NCBI GenBank assembly: GCA_037447125.1 | Contig: JBBIHG010000059.1 | Location: 1 to 23,567, forward strand | Source: UBA2029 sp037447125 | GTDB lineage: Bacteria; Chloroflexota; Anaerolineae; Aggregatilineales; Aggregatilineaceae | DNA length: 23,567 nucleotides | Reading direction: 5' to 3' | In this document: piece after piece, positions 16,574 to 23,567 of the stretch | Layout of the letters: every line of letters starts with the position of its first letter | How positions within the stretch are numbered: position 1 is the stretch's first letter | Position numbers and translations under genes: made by a program | The notes under the pieces: model-generated | Databases searched by the model: none | What the model was told of the DNA's origin: nothing | Seen by the model: the letters and a program-made list of their open reading frames with translations, nothing else

Positions 16574-17020
16574 TCAAGGGGAACTGGGAGCCGGCCTGGT
16601 GTCGGCAGGCAGCACGGCCCACATGCCGCTGAGCACCTCGCGCTGCTCGTCGAACCCGTAACGCCGGTAGAAGGGAACAGCCGCTTGCGTGGCGAACAGA
16701 CCGACAAAAGGCTCGTGCGGGGCATGAGTCTTGATCCAGCGCAGGACGTGATCCATGATCAACCGTCCGATGCCCTGGCCCTGGTGCGCGGGCTGCACGG
16801 CGAAGTCCTGCACGTAGAAGAACTTGCCGCCGTCGCCGCCGACGCGGGCCATGCCGACGACTTCACCCTCGTAGAGGGCGACCACGCCCAGCAGCGAGTA
16901 GCGCAGCGCCTGTTCAGCGGCAGGGGGCGCATAGGGCGTCCAGCCGACAGCCCCGAACAACGCGCGGTGCTCCGCTACAGTTGGCATGCGCTCGACGATC
17001 TCACAGGCACTGGAGAGCAT
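16574..17020 (-). CDS. GNAT-family N-acetyltransferase
   Basis: 148 aa. The acetyl-CoA loop is visible in QPAHQGQGIGRLIM (about 77–90), with beta-4 'FFYVQDFAV' before it and the C-terminal 'AAVPFYRRYGFDE' (motif B). The substrate cannot be told from sequence; the closest pattern is small-molecule or protein acetyltransferases of the YhbS/PanZ-like group. GAGGAG lies 6 nt before the start. A remnant thioredoxin-like gene lies about 50 bp upstream in the same direction, and the kinase gene follows 165 bp downstream. Confidence 0.87.
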   Translation of the reverse strand: MLSSACEIVERMPTVAEHRALFGAVGWTPYAPPAAEQALRYSLLGVVALYEGEVVGMARVGGDGGKFFYVQDFAVQPAHQGQGIGRLIMDHVLRWIKTHAPHEPFVGLFATQAAVPFYRRYGFDEQREVLSGMWAVLPADTRPAPSSP

Positions 17021-17069
17021 GGCAGACTCCTCGGCTGGAGACTCGGGCGGCTCGCTGGATGCCGGGGAA

Positions 17070-17250
17070 TCACCCCCGCAGCAGGGGCGTCACGTCGCGG
17101 TCGAGCATCTCGCGGGTGATCGCGCCGGGCCGCCACATGGTAACCAGCGTCCCTTGCGGGCCGATCAGGAACGAGCTGGGCAGCCCTGCGCCGCCATACT
17201 GCTGGTAGCAAGCTGTCTGCTCTGTTTGCGGCGCGCGCGACGCGCAGGCT
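17070..17250 (-). pseudogene. 5'-truncated thioredoxin/TlpA-like remnant
   Basis: The frame ending at 17070 encodes YGGAGLPSSFLIGPQG followed by the tail TREMLDRDVTPLLRG, which matches the C-terminal half of the thioredoxin fold. GLPSSFLI carries the cis-proline loop of TlpA/ResA-type redoxins. The upstream part with the CxxC active site is missing, and the frame before about 17250 does not look like protein. No start codon with a ribosome site is near. It is likely a truncated gene, cut where the structured-RNA region begins. Confidence 0.6.
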
Positions 17251-17433
17251 GAGCCATAAGTCACCGTCCTCTGTGCGTAGCTGCTTGCCTGTGGACACCT
17301 GGTTGGATGCGCGCTCCCGGCGCGCGGTCGAGCGGCGGTTCCCTCATCTGGCGCGGAGCGCGCCAGGCTGCCGCTCGCGCGGCCATACAGCCCAGGCATG
17401 CATATACAGGTGCTAGCAATGCGCTTAAGGCCA

Positions 17434-17462
17434 TTGACAGGCCGGGCGGGGTATGGTAGACT
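17434..17462 (+). promoter_or_regulatory. Strong promoter of the candidate structured RNA
   Basis: TTGACA (17434–17439) is perfect, the spacer is exactly 17 nt, and TAGACT (17457–17462) has two mismatches to TATAAT. Transcription would start near 17467–17470. No ribosome-binding site plus long ORF follows; instead the RNA would fold immediately into hairpins. Confidence 0.6.
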
Positions 17463-17842
17463 AGTGGGACTGACTGGGGGTTCGCGGGACAAGCGCGCCC
17501 TTCGGCACCTTGCGCAAGGGTGACCAGCCCCGGGCAAGGATCGAGCATCAGCCAGATGCTCAACCGAACAACAGCGGAAAGGCAAACGTAATGTTACCCG
17601 GCTCGTCTATGACGACCAGCGAATTGAATAGCGCGGACGAACCCCCCGGCGACGAACGTTGCGCCGCCCTGGGGTCTGGTTTCGAACAACCGAGAGTCCA
17701 ACTGTATTCGCACCATGCGCTGGCTTGCGCTGCTGTGCCGGTCATTACCAGCGCCGCGTTCTGCGGAATAAGGTCCCATGCGTACCGTGGGGCGGAGAGC
17801 TGCCTATAGGAGCAGCGTCCGCACCAAGGTTGCGACCCCTCA

Positions 17843-17885
17843 CCGGGGCGTGGGACCACCTGCAAAGGTTCCACGCCCCGGTTTT
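17843..17885 (+). terminator. Strong hairpin with short T run inside the RNA region
   Basis: CCGGGGCGTGG (17843–17853) pairs perfectly with CCACGCCCCGG (17871–17881), extended by four inner pairs to 15 bp with a 9-nt loop. TTTT follows (17882–17885), then GCGTTTG. It could end a 420-nt RNA from the promoter at 17434, or be one arm of the longer RNA. The T run is weak. Confidence 0.4.
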
Positions 17886-18378
17886 GCGTTTGATCGCCAG
17901 GCGACGCACCTGGAGGGGATCGGCCAATCCTGGCTGCCACTGCCTGAAGTGCCACAAGGGAGGTGCGAGGATGGTACAAATCACTCACCCCAACATCCGG
18001 ACGATGCGCGTCGCGCGGTGCCGGGCCGTTGCCGGTCAGGTGAGCGCAATCCTCGCCGCCGGCCTCAGGGCCAGCGCTGGCGCGCACCGGCTGACGAGCG
18101 AGGGAGGAACATGGCAGGCGAGTACGTAAGGTTCCCTGCCGAGCCGTGCAGCGCACGGACCGCCTCGCAGCCGCTCCCCCAGGCAGTGTGCACACCGTCG
18201 GGGGGTGGCGGATGCCACTCAACCGAACTGACACGTGACGAGCGACAAGGACATTGGCCCCGCCAGTAATGGAAAGACACAGGCGCTGCGACAGGGTGAA
18301 CGCGAGAGGATAAGGTAACGTCGCCCGCCTGACGGAACACACAGGGGCTTCAGCATTACCAAAGCGAGAGCAACGACC

Positions 18379-18520
18379 GCCGCAGGGAATGGACGGGCAA
18401 ACTGAGCGGTCTGTGTGGGAAGCCGTGTGCGGAGAGACAATGGGTGTTGGCTCCTTCCCACACAGACCGCACTCCCTGCGGCATACGGCGCGCGGCCCAC
18501 GAGCCGCGTTCGCCCGTCCA
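18379..18520 (+). other. Potential pseudoknot with 17-bp stem
   Basis: Helix A: 18379–18388 with 18473–18482 (GCCGCAGGGA/TCCCTGCGGC, 10 bp perfect). Helix B: 18390–18402 with 18508–18520 (12 of 13 pairs). Helix C: 18406–18422 with 18454–18470 (17 bp perfect, 31-nt loop). Hairpin D: GCGGC/GCCGC (18492–18507). A and B cross, so they form an H-type pseudoknot with C in its loop, or else are mutually exclusive states. The length and perfection of three interleaved helices is unlikely by chance. Confidence 0.6.
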
Positions 18521-18610
18521 CATCGTCCGGCAGGTCGCAGTTGTGCCCTGAGTGAGGAGAGCCTGACTCATAGGGAGTACGGACTAGAATTCAGCGTTCA
18601 CATAGACATC

Positions 18611-18745
18611 ATGGAATTCGGCCTGGTTGGGCTGCTGGGCTTCATGCCGATCAGCGTCATTCAGTGGACACACCGGCAACGGCGTAAGCGCGACGTGCCC
18701 CCTTACCCGGCCCGGTCTAGCTGGCGGCGATCACGGCAAGGCTGA
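18611..18745 (+). CDS. Possible small membrane peptide, 44 aa
   Basis: From ATG 18611 the frame encodes MEFGLVGLLGFMPISVIQW followed by a basic tail (THRQRRKRD, then SSWRRSRQG). One hydrophobic helix plus a positive tail is the pattern of small membrane proteins, and codons in the first half prefer G/C at the third base. No clear Shine–Dalgarno is present and the ORF overlaps the end of the structured region, including the hairpin at 18724–18761. It may be chance. Confidence 0.3.
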   Translation: MEFGLVGLLGFMPISVIQWTHRQRRKRDVPPYPARSSWRRSRQG

Positions 18746-18761
18746 CCTTGCTCATCACCGC
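18724..18761 (+). other. Two-part hairpin at the 3' side of the RNA region
   Basis: GCAAGG (18736–18741), loop CTGA, CCTTGC (18746–18751) forms a perfect 6-bp stem. The outer arm GCGGCGAT (18724–18731) pairs with ATCACCGC (18754–18761) with one mismatch. No T run follows, so it is a structural arm or processing site rather than a clear terminator. Confidence 0.45.
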
Positions 18762-18867
18762 GATGACTAACTGGATGCCAGAGTTGTCGGGGCGTATTGA
18801 TGCAGTTTGACAAGTGAATGCGGCTATCGTGCCGGGCACGCGGGCGCTGCTCTGCTGCGCCATGGTA

Positions 18868-18965
18868 TACCTCACCCCCAGCCTCGCTACGCTCGGCTTG
18901 CCCCCTCTCCAACGTGGAGAGGGGGCGGCGAGGCCCGCGTCAGCGGGCCGAGCGGGGGTGAGGTA
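18868..18965. repeat. 98-bp palindromic element with 12-bp ends
   Basis: TACCTCACCCCC (18868–18879) and GGGGGTGAGGTA (18954–18965) are perfect terminal inverted repeats. Internal stems include CCCCCTCTCC/GGAGAGGGGG and GGCCCGC/GCGGGCC. It ends 16 nt before the rtcB Shine–Dalgarno, so it lies in the rtcB leader and could affect its expression. Its sequence differs from the other C/G palindromes but the design is the same. Confidence 0.7.
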
Positions 18966-18992
18966 AAGTGAAGCGCCGCACGAGGAATACGT

Positions 18993-20465
18993 ATGGACGC
19001 GAGCACAATTCTGCAACTGGGCTATCCGCCGGGCAAAGCCATCGGGCTGGCCCTGCGCGCCTACGACGCGGCCCTGGCCGAAGGGACGTCCGCCTCCGAC
19101 GCGCTGGATGACCTGGCTGACGTGCTGGCCGCGCCGGAGAATTACGCGGGCGACCCGCTCTACGGCGCGCTGGCCGAGGCGCTGATCGCCATCCAGCGCC
19201 GAAGCGAGGAGTCCGCCGGCGGCTACGACCTGGGCAGCGCCGCCCCCTATCGCGTGTGGGGCGCGCAGGATATTGAGGCGGGCGCGCTGGATCAGATGAA
19301 GCGCGCTGTGCGCCTGCCTGTTGCCGTCAAGGGCGCGCTGATGCCCGACGCTCACCAGGGCTACGGCCTGCCCATCGGCGGCGTGCTGGCCACTGCCAAC
19401 AGCGTCATCCCCTACGCGGTCGGCGTGGACATCGCCTGCCGGATGCGCATGACCGTCTTCAACGCCTCCCCGCAAGTTCTCGACCAGCGCCGCGAGCACT
19501 TCCGTATGGTTCTGGAGGAGCAGACTGTCTTCAGCGCAGGCGGCGAGTGGAATCCGCCGCGCCAACACGAGGTGCTGGACGACCCGGCCTGGGACGAGCA
19601 CCCGCTCGCCCGCCGCTATCGCGACGTCGCCTGGCGGCAGCTTGGCACCAGCGGCTCCGGCAACCATTTCGTCGAGTTCGGCGCGCTGACCGTGCACGCA
19701 ACCATTGACTCGCCACTGGGCCGCATCCCGCCGGGCACGTACCTGGCCCTGCTCAGTCACAGCGGCAGCCGTCGCTTCGGCTACGAGATGGCCGAGCATT
19801 ACACGAAGGTGGCGATGGACCTGCGCGCCGCTCTGCCCAAGGACTTCCGTCACCTGGCCTGGCTGGGCCTGGACGAGGGAGCGGGCGCGGAATATTGGGC
19901 GGCCATGACCCTGGCCGGCAAGTACGCCAGCGCCAACCACGCCGTCATCCACCGCCAGATCATTGACGCGCTGCGCATCCCCGTGCTGGGCGGCATCGAG
20001 AATCACCACAACTTCGCCTGGAAGGAAGTGGTAGACGGCCAGGAAGTCATCGTCCACCGCAAGGGCGCGACGCCTGCCAGCAAGGACGCGCTCGGCGTCA
20101 TCCCCGGCAGCATGAGCGCGCCCGGCTTCGTCGTGCGCGGCCTGGGCAACCCGGACTCGCTGTCCAGCGCGGCGCACGGCGCGGGCCGCCGCATGAGCCG
20201 CAAGGAAGCCTTCAGCCGCTTCGACTGGGAGGGCGTGACGCGGGCGCTGGCCGCCCAGGGCGTCGAGCTGATCTCCGGCGGGCTGGACGAAGCGCCCGAC
20301 GCCTACAAGGACATCCGCCAGGTGATGGCCGACCAGGCCGACCTGGTGGTGGCCCTGGCCGAGTTCCAGCCCCGCCTGGTCAAGATGGACCCGGCGGACA
20401 GACCGCGCTACGGCGGCAGGGGCGGCGGCAAGAAGGGGCGCAAGAAGGGGCGCGGGCGGCGGTAG
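18993..20465 (+). CDS. rtcB: RtcB-type RNA ligase with basic C-terminal tail
   Basis: 490 aa. RtcB joins 2',3'-cyclic phosphate (or 3'-phosphate) RNA ends to 5'-OH ends using GTP and Mn2+. Signature motifs are MPDAHQGYGLPIGG (117–130), VGVDIACRM (143–151, Asp145 and Cys149 metal ligands), GSGNHFVEFG (221–230, His225), SHSGSR (255–260, His256), NHHNFAWKE (337–345), HRKGATPA (355–362), PGSM (371–374) and AAHGAGR (393–399), whose His395 is the residue that takes GMP. The last 16 residues, GRGGGKKGRKKGRGRR after a Gly-rich linker, are strongly positive and look like an RNA-binding tail. GAGGA at 18982–18986 fixes the start. It is downstream of the candidate structured RNA. Confidence 0.93.
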   Translation: MDASTILQLGYPPGKAIGLALRAYDAALAEGTSASDALDDLADVLAAPENYAGDPLYGALAEALIAIQRRSEESAGGYDLGSAAPYRVWGAQDIEAGALDQMKRAVRLPVAVKGALMPDAHQGYGLPIGGVLATANSVIPYAVGVDIACRMRMTVFNASPQVLDQRREHFRMVLEEQTVFSAGGEWNPPRQHEVLDDPAWDEHPLARRYRDVAWRQLGTSGSGNHFVEFGALTVHATIDSPLGRIPPGTYLALLSHSGSRRFGYEMAEHYTKVAMDLRAALPKDFRHLAWLGLDEGAGAEYWAAMTLAGKYASANHAVIHRQIIDALRIPVLGGIENHHNFAWKEVVDGQEVIVHRKGATPASKDALGVIPGSMSAPGFVVRGLGNPDSLSSAAHGAGRRMSRKEAFSRFDWEGVTRALAAQGVELISGGLDEAPDAYKDIRQVMADQADLVVALAEFQPRLVKMDPADRPRYGGRGGGKKGRKKGRGRR

Positions 20466-20496
20466 GCGGAACCCGGGAATCGGATGCGGTGACCGT

Positions 20497-20537
20497 GAGA
20501 CTTCCGGAGTCTGGCAGACTTCGGAAGTCTCGTCTTT
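20497..20537 (+). terminator. Long hairpin after rtcB
   Basis: GAGACTTCCG (20497–20506) pairs with CGGAAGTCTC (20522–20531), continued by a G·U pair and AGTCT/AGACT to a GGC loop: 16 bp in all. GTCTTT follows. It probably terminates rtcB; the T run is short. Two small GC hairpins (20581–20595 and 20602–20620) then lie in the leader of the next gene. Confidence 0.6.
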
Positions 20538-20642
20538 CGAGATTTGCCGCCGACCCCCCGCTGCGGGCAAAATAGAGATACGCCGCGATGCGGCGCACAC
20601 CCCCGCGACCCGTTCGCGGGCGGCGCAGGGACGGAGGCGGCC

Positions 20643-23549
20643 ATGCCCGGCGACGTATTCATCTCCTACGCGCGCGAAGACAAGGCGTTCGTGCGCCGGC
20701 TGCACCAGGCGTTGGCTGCGCAAGGTCGCGATGCCTGGGTGGACTGGGAAGACATCCCCCTCTCGGCGGACTGGTGGCGCGAGATCTGCGTCGGCATCGA
20801 AGGGGCTAATGCCTTCGTCTTCGTCATCAGCCCGGATTCGGCGCGCTCGGTGACCTGCTTCAAGGAGATTGACTACGCCACCGAGCACCACAAGCGCATC
20901 ATGCCTGTGCTGCGCCGCGAGATCACCGACGAGGCCGATGAGAAACGGCTGCACCCCACCGTCAACGCTCACAACTGGATCTTCATCCGCGAAGAGGACG
21001 CTTTCGACGCCGCCTTTGCCGCGCTGGTCGAGGCACTTGACACCGACCTGGCCTATACGCGCGAGCACACGCGCCTGCTGGTGCGCGCCCGCAACTGGGA
21101 AGATCGCCAGCACGACCGCAGCCTGCTGCTGAGCGGCAACGCCCTCAAAGAAGCTGAGGCGTGGCTGGCTCAGGGATTGGCCAAAGAGCGCAACAAGCCC
21201 ACTGCGCTGCATGTCGAGTACATTGCGCGCAGCCGCCACGCCCACAAGCGTCGCCAGCAGCGCAACGCCATCATCACAGCAGTGGTCAGCGTGATCGTCG
21301 CCCTGCTTGTGCTGTCGCTGATCCTGTTCGTCCGCGCCGAGGACGCCCGCCAGCAGGCCGACGCCAATGCCGAGGAAGCCGTCCTGGCCCGGCTGGCTGC
21401 CGAAGACGCGCGCAATACCTCGCAGGCCATCGGCCTGGCCGCGCAGGCCCAGCTTGAGCTGTTCGGGGCCTTTCCGGAGCGCGGCGTGCTGCTGGCCCTC
21501 GAAGCCCTGGGCCGGCTGCCTTACGTCTGGCAGGCCGACCGCGCCCTGGGCGCGGCGGTGCAGGCCAGCCGGGCGCGGCGCATCCTGGGCGCGCACACTG
21601 GGGCGGTGCTGCGCGCGGCCTGGTCGCCGGACGGGGCGCAGATCGCCACCGCCAGCGCCGATAACAGTGTCGCACTGTGGGAGGCGGCGAGCAACCCACA
21701 GCCTACCAGGCGTCTGGTCGGGCACACGGGGTCCGTCTCCAGCGTCGCCTGGTCGCCGGACGGGACGCGCATCGCCACGGGCAGTTGGGATCGCACCGCC
21801 CGCGTCTGGGACGCAGCAACCGGCAACCCGCTGCTCGCTCTGGTCGGGCACACCGACTGGGTGATTGACCTCGCCTGGTCGCCGGACGGGACGCAGATCG
21901 CCACGGCCAGCGCCGACAACACTGTGCGCCTGTGGGACGCGCTCAGCGGCGCGCCGCTGCAAACACTGAGCGGGCACACCGCCTGGGTCAATGGTATTGC
22001 CTGGTCGCCGGACGGGACGCAGCTTGCCAGCGGGAGCCACGACGGCGCTGTGCGCCTGTGGGACGCGGCCAGCGGCGCATCTCTCGCCGTGCTGGGAGGG
22101 CACAGCGCCGCCATCAACCGCGTGGTCTGGTCGCCGGACGGGACGCGCCTGGCCAGCGCGAGCAACGACGAAACGGTCATCGTCTGGGATGTGGCGACAG
22201 GCGCGCCGATCACCGTCCTGGCCGGGCACATCAGCGCGGTCATGGCGGTATCCTGGTCGCCGGATGGGACGCGGATTGCCACCGCCGGGCGCGATCGCGC
22301 GGTCTACGTGTGGGACGCCGCCAGTGGACAGCGCCTGTTCGCCGTCAGCGGCCACGCCGACGACGTGAACGATGTCGCCTGGGGGCCGGACGGATCGCGC
22401 CTGCTCACCGCCGCCGACGACGCGACTGCCCGCCTGTGGGACGCCTCGCCCGGCGACGCGCTGCACACCCTGGCTCACGGCGATTGGGTCAACGGCGCGG
22501 CATGGAACGCAGACGGATCGCGCGCCCTCACCTGGTCGCGCGATGGCACCGCCCGCCTGTGGGACGCGGCGACGGGCGCGCCCCTGCTCATCCTGAGCGG
22601 GCACAGCGGCTGGGTCAGCGGCGCGGCGTGGAGTCCGGACGAAGCGTGCCTCCTCACCTGGTCGTGGGACAACACCGCGCGCATCTGGGATGCAGCAACC
22701 GGCGCGCCCCTCTTCACCCTGGCACACGCCGGGCGCGTCAACGGCGCGCGCTGGAACGCCAGCGGGACGCGCGTCCTCACCTGGGCGAACGACGGCCAGG
22801 CGCGCGTGTGGGATGCCGCGAGCGGGACGCAGCTACTGGCCGTGACCGATCTGGTCACCGACATCACCAGCGCGGCCTGGTCGCCGGACGAGACGCGGCT
22901 GATCATCGCCGCGCGCCGCTCCGCCCGCGTGTGGGACATCAGCGGCGCGGTGCCAGAAGAAGTGCTGCTGCTGAGTGGGCACACCGGCACGGTCGAGTTC
23001 GCGGCCTGGGCAGCGGAGGGGGCGCGCCTGATCACCGCCGCCCGCGATGGCACCGTCCGCCTGTGGGATGCCGACAGTGGCGGTGAGATCATGGTATTAG
23101 CGGCACAGGGCGGCGCGGTGACGGGTGTCTTCCCTTCGCCAGACGGGGCGGCGCTGCTGACCACCGGCGACGACGGTACGGCCAGGGTGTGGGATGCGGC
23201 GACGGGCGCGCTGCGGGTGACGCTGGCCGGACACACCGATGCCGTCACCGGCGGGGCGTGGTCACCGGATGGCACGCGCATCCTCACCGCCAGCGAGGAT
23301 CGCACCGCCCGCCTGTGGGACGCGGCGACCGGCAACGAGCTGCTTGTGCTCGGCGGGCACAGCGACGGCCTGCGCAGCGTCGCCTGGTCGCCAGACGGGA
23401 CGCATAGCCTCACCGCCAGCAGCGACGGCACGGCGCGCCTCTGGCTGACCTGGCAGGCGACCGCCGACCTGATTGCCTACGCCAATGCCTGCTGCCGCGT
23501 CCGCGAGCTGACGGCGAGCGAGCGAGCGCAGTTTAACCTGGAGCAATGA
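20643..23549 (+). CDS. TIR domain–transmembrane–WD40 repeat protein
   Basis: 968 aa from ATG 20643, chosen for GGAGG at 20633–20637. An N-terminal TIR domain (about 3–135) begins DVFISYAREDKAFVRRL; the box SVTCFKEIDYA carries Glu75, the position of the catalytic Glu in NAD-cleaving TIRs. A linker region (140–200), a transmembrane helix (208–230) and a helical segment (231–300) follow. The rest is about 15 WD40 units, each with an 'AWSPDG' start and an 'ARLWDA' end, enough for two seven-bladed propellers. TIR–WD40 proteins in bacteria are thought to signal or act in defence through NAD breakdown or scaffolding. No partner effector is adjacent. The repeats are near-identical, typical of recent internal duplication. 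Confidence 0.9.
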   Translation: MPGDVFISYAREDKAFVRRLHQALAAQGRDAWVDWEDIPLSADWWREICVGIEGANAFVFVISPDSARSVTCFKEIDYATEHHKRIMPVLRREITDEADEKRLHPTVNAHNWIFIREEDAFDAAFAALVEALDTDLAYTREHTRLLVRARNWEDRQHDRSLLLSGNALKEAEAWLAQGLAKERNKPTALHVEYIARSRHAHKRRQQRNAIITAVVSVIVALLVLSLILFVRAEDARQQADANAEEAVLARLAAEDARNTSQAIGLAAQAQLELFGAFPERGVLLALEALGRLPYVWQADRALGAAVQASRARRILGAHTGAVLRAAWSPDGAQIATASADNSVALWEAASNPQPTRRLVGHTGSVSSVAWSPDGTRIATGSWDRTARVWDAATGNPLLALVGHTDWVIDLAWSPDGTQIATASADNTVRLWDALSGAPLQTLSGHTAWVNGIAWSPDGTQLASGSHDGAVRLWDAASGASLAVLGGHSAAINRVVWSPDGTRLASASNDETVIVWDVATGAPITVLAGHISAVMAVSWSPDGTRIATAGRDRAVYVWDAASGQRLFAVSGHADDVNDVAWGPDGSRLLTAADDATARLWDASPGDALHTLAHGDWVNGAAWNADGSRALTWSRDGTARLWDAATGAPLLILSGHSGWVSGAAWSPDEACLLTWSWDNTARIWDAATGAPLFTLAHAGRVNGARWNASGTRVLTWANDGQARVWDAASGTQLLAVTDLVTDITSAAWSPDETRLIIAARRSARVWDISGAVPEEVLLLSGHTGTVEFAAWAAEGARLITAARDGTVRLWDADSGGEIMVLAAQGGAVTGVFPSPDGAALLTTGDDGTARVWDAATGALRVTLAGHTDAVTGGAWSPDGTRILTASEDRTARLWDAATGNELLVLGGHSDGLRSVAWSPDGTHSLTASSDGTARLWLTWQATADLIAYANACCRVRELTASERAQFNLEQ

Positions 23550-23567
23550 GGGGGTTATTGGTTATTG

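Larger units (their letters stand above)
17467..18761 (+). ncRNA. Candidate large structured non-coding RNA, unrecognised
   Basis: About 1.3 kb without a convincing long protein frame. Starting at a strong promoter, the + strand has many stable hairpins: GAGCATC/GATGCTC (17543–17561), GTTCG/CGAAC (17480/17569), GCGCTGG/CCAGCGC (17717–17754), GCGGA-GCTGC/GCAGC-TCCGC (17792–17822), a 15-bp stem (17843–17881), a branched arm closed by CCTCGC/GCGAGG (18051–18103) with GCCGG/CCGGC inside, GGCAGG/CCTGCC (18113–18140), CCGTGC/GCACGG (18144–18158), GTGGC/GCCAC (18205–18218), CAGGCG/CGCCTG plus CGAC/GTCG (18280–18331), and a pseudoknot region (18379–18520). It does not match tmRNA, RNase P, SRP, 6S or the riboswitch cores I know. 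The 3' end is uncertain; it may also be two RNAs split near 17890. Confidence 0.5.

Noticed and set aside
17466..17700. tmRNA-like start (GGGACTGACTGGGGGTTCGCGGG), a GCAAACG word resembling a tag resume codon, and a TTCGAAC T-loop-like word
   Set aside because: The tag frame from GCAAAC has no stop for over 200 nt and no ALAA-type end; the acceptor pairing is only 5 bp and the T-stem does not pair well.
17941..17975. GCCACTG word recalling a cobalamin riboswitch
   Set aside because: The rest of the B12-box and core are missing.
17659..18269. Open frames through the structured region, one with GCHCLKCHKGG resembling a heme or zinc site
   Set aside because: Amino-acid composition is Arg/Ala/Pro-rich as in GC-rich non-coding DNA, with no ribosome site or recognisable fold, and the sequence is better explained by RNA helices.
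18418..18453. Resemblance to group II intron domain V (AAGCCGTGTGCGG)
   Set aside because: The 3' half of domain V (with ACGGTTC) is absent and no intron start or reverse transcriptase is near.
18717..22727. A 1336-codon open frame on the minus strand
   Set aside because: It is antisense to rtcB and the WD40 gene; the repeated R/P-rich motifs mirror the WD40 repeats on the other strand.

Overview
The window is a GC-rich bacterial chromosome segment. The gene content fits a member of the Chloroflexota (Anaerolineae-like): a TIR–WD40 protein, SH3b plus glycosidase-like surface proteins, PPC-repeat secreted proteins, 7TM-type histidine kinases and many short palindromic intergenic repeats. There is no rRNA or other phylogenetic marker here, so this placement is an inference.

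Left part (1–5.4 kb, + strand): a near-consensus promoter, a possible 16-codon His/Arg-rich leader peptide and an intrinsic terminator precede an arsenate reductase-like gene. Then come hisS, a nested inverted-repeat element, a Phd/VapC-type toxin–antitoxin pair whose toxin appears to have lost one active-site acid, and an AarF/UbiB-family kinase.

Middle (5.5–12.4 kb): two neighbouring minus-strand genes encode related extracellular glycosidase-like proteins. The SH3b-bearing one keeps both expected catalytic glutamates. The larger membrane-anchored one has lost the nucleophile, and its extra GH18-like barrel also lacks the catalytic motif. Next is a divergent secreted protein with PPC-type repeats, whose N-terminus is translated through a palindromic repeat.

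12.5–17.3 kb: an HNH nuclease-like protein, RimO (its promoter decides the start codon), a sensor histidine kinase that meets rimO tail to tail with no gap, a GNAT acetyltransferase and a 5'-truncated thioredoxin/TlpA-like remnant.

17.3–18.9 kb holds the most unusual signal. About 1.3 kb has no convincing long protein gene, starts at a TTGACA–17 nt–TAGACT promoter, and is full of strong hairpins. Near its 3' side are a 17-bp perfect stem, a 10-bp stem and a 12-of-13-bp helix that together form a potential pseudoknot. I propose this as a candidate large structured non-coding RNA that I do not recognise. A possible 44-codon membrane peptide ORF lies near its end. It is followed by a palindromic element and then by an RtcB-type RNA ligase with a very basic C-terminal tail.

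The right end is a TIR domain–transmembrane–WD40 protein with about 15 WD units, probably a signalling or defence protein.
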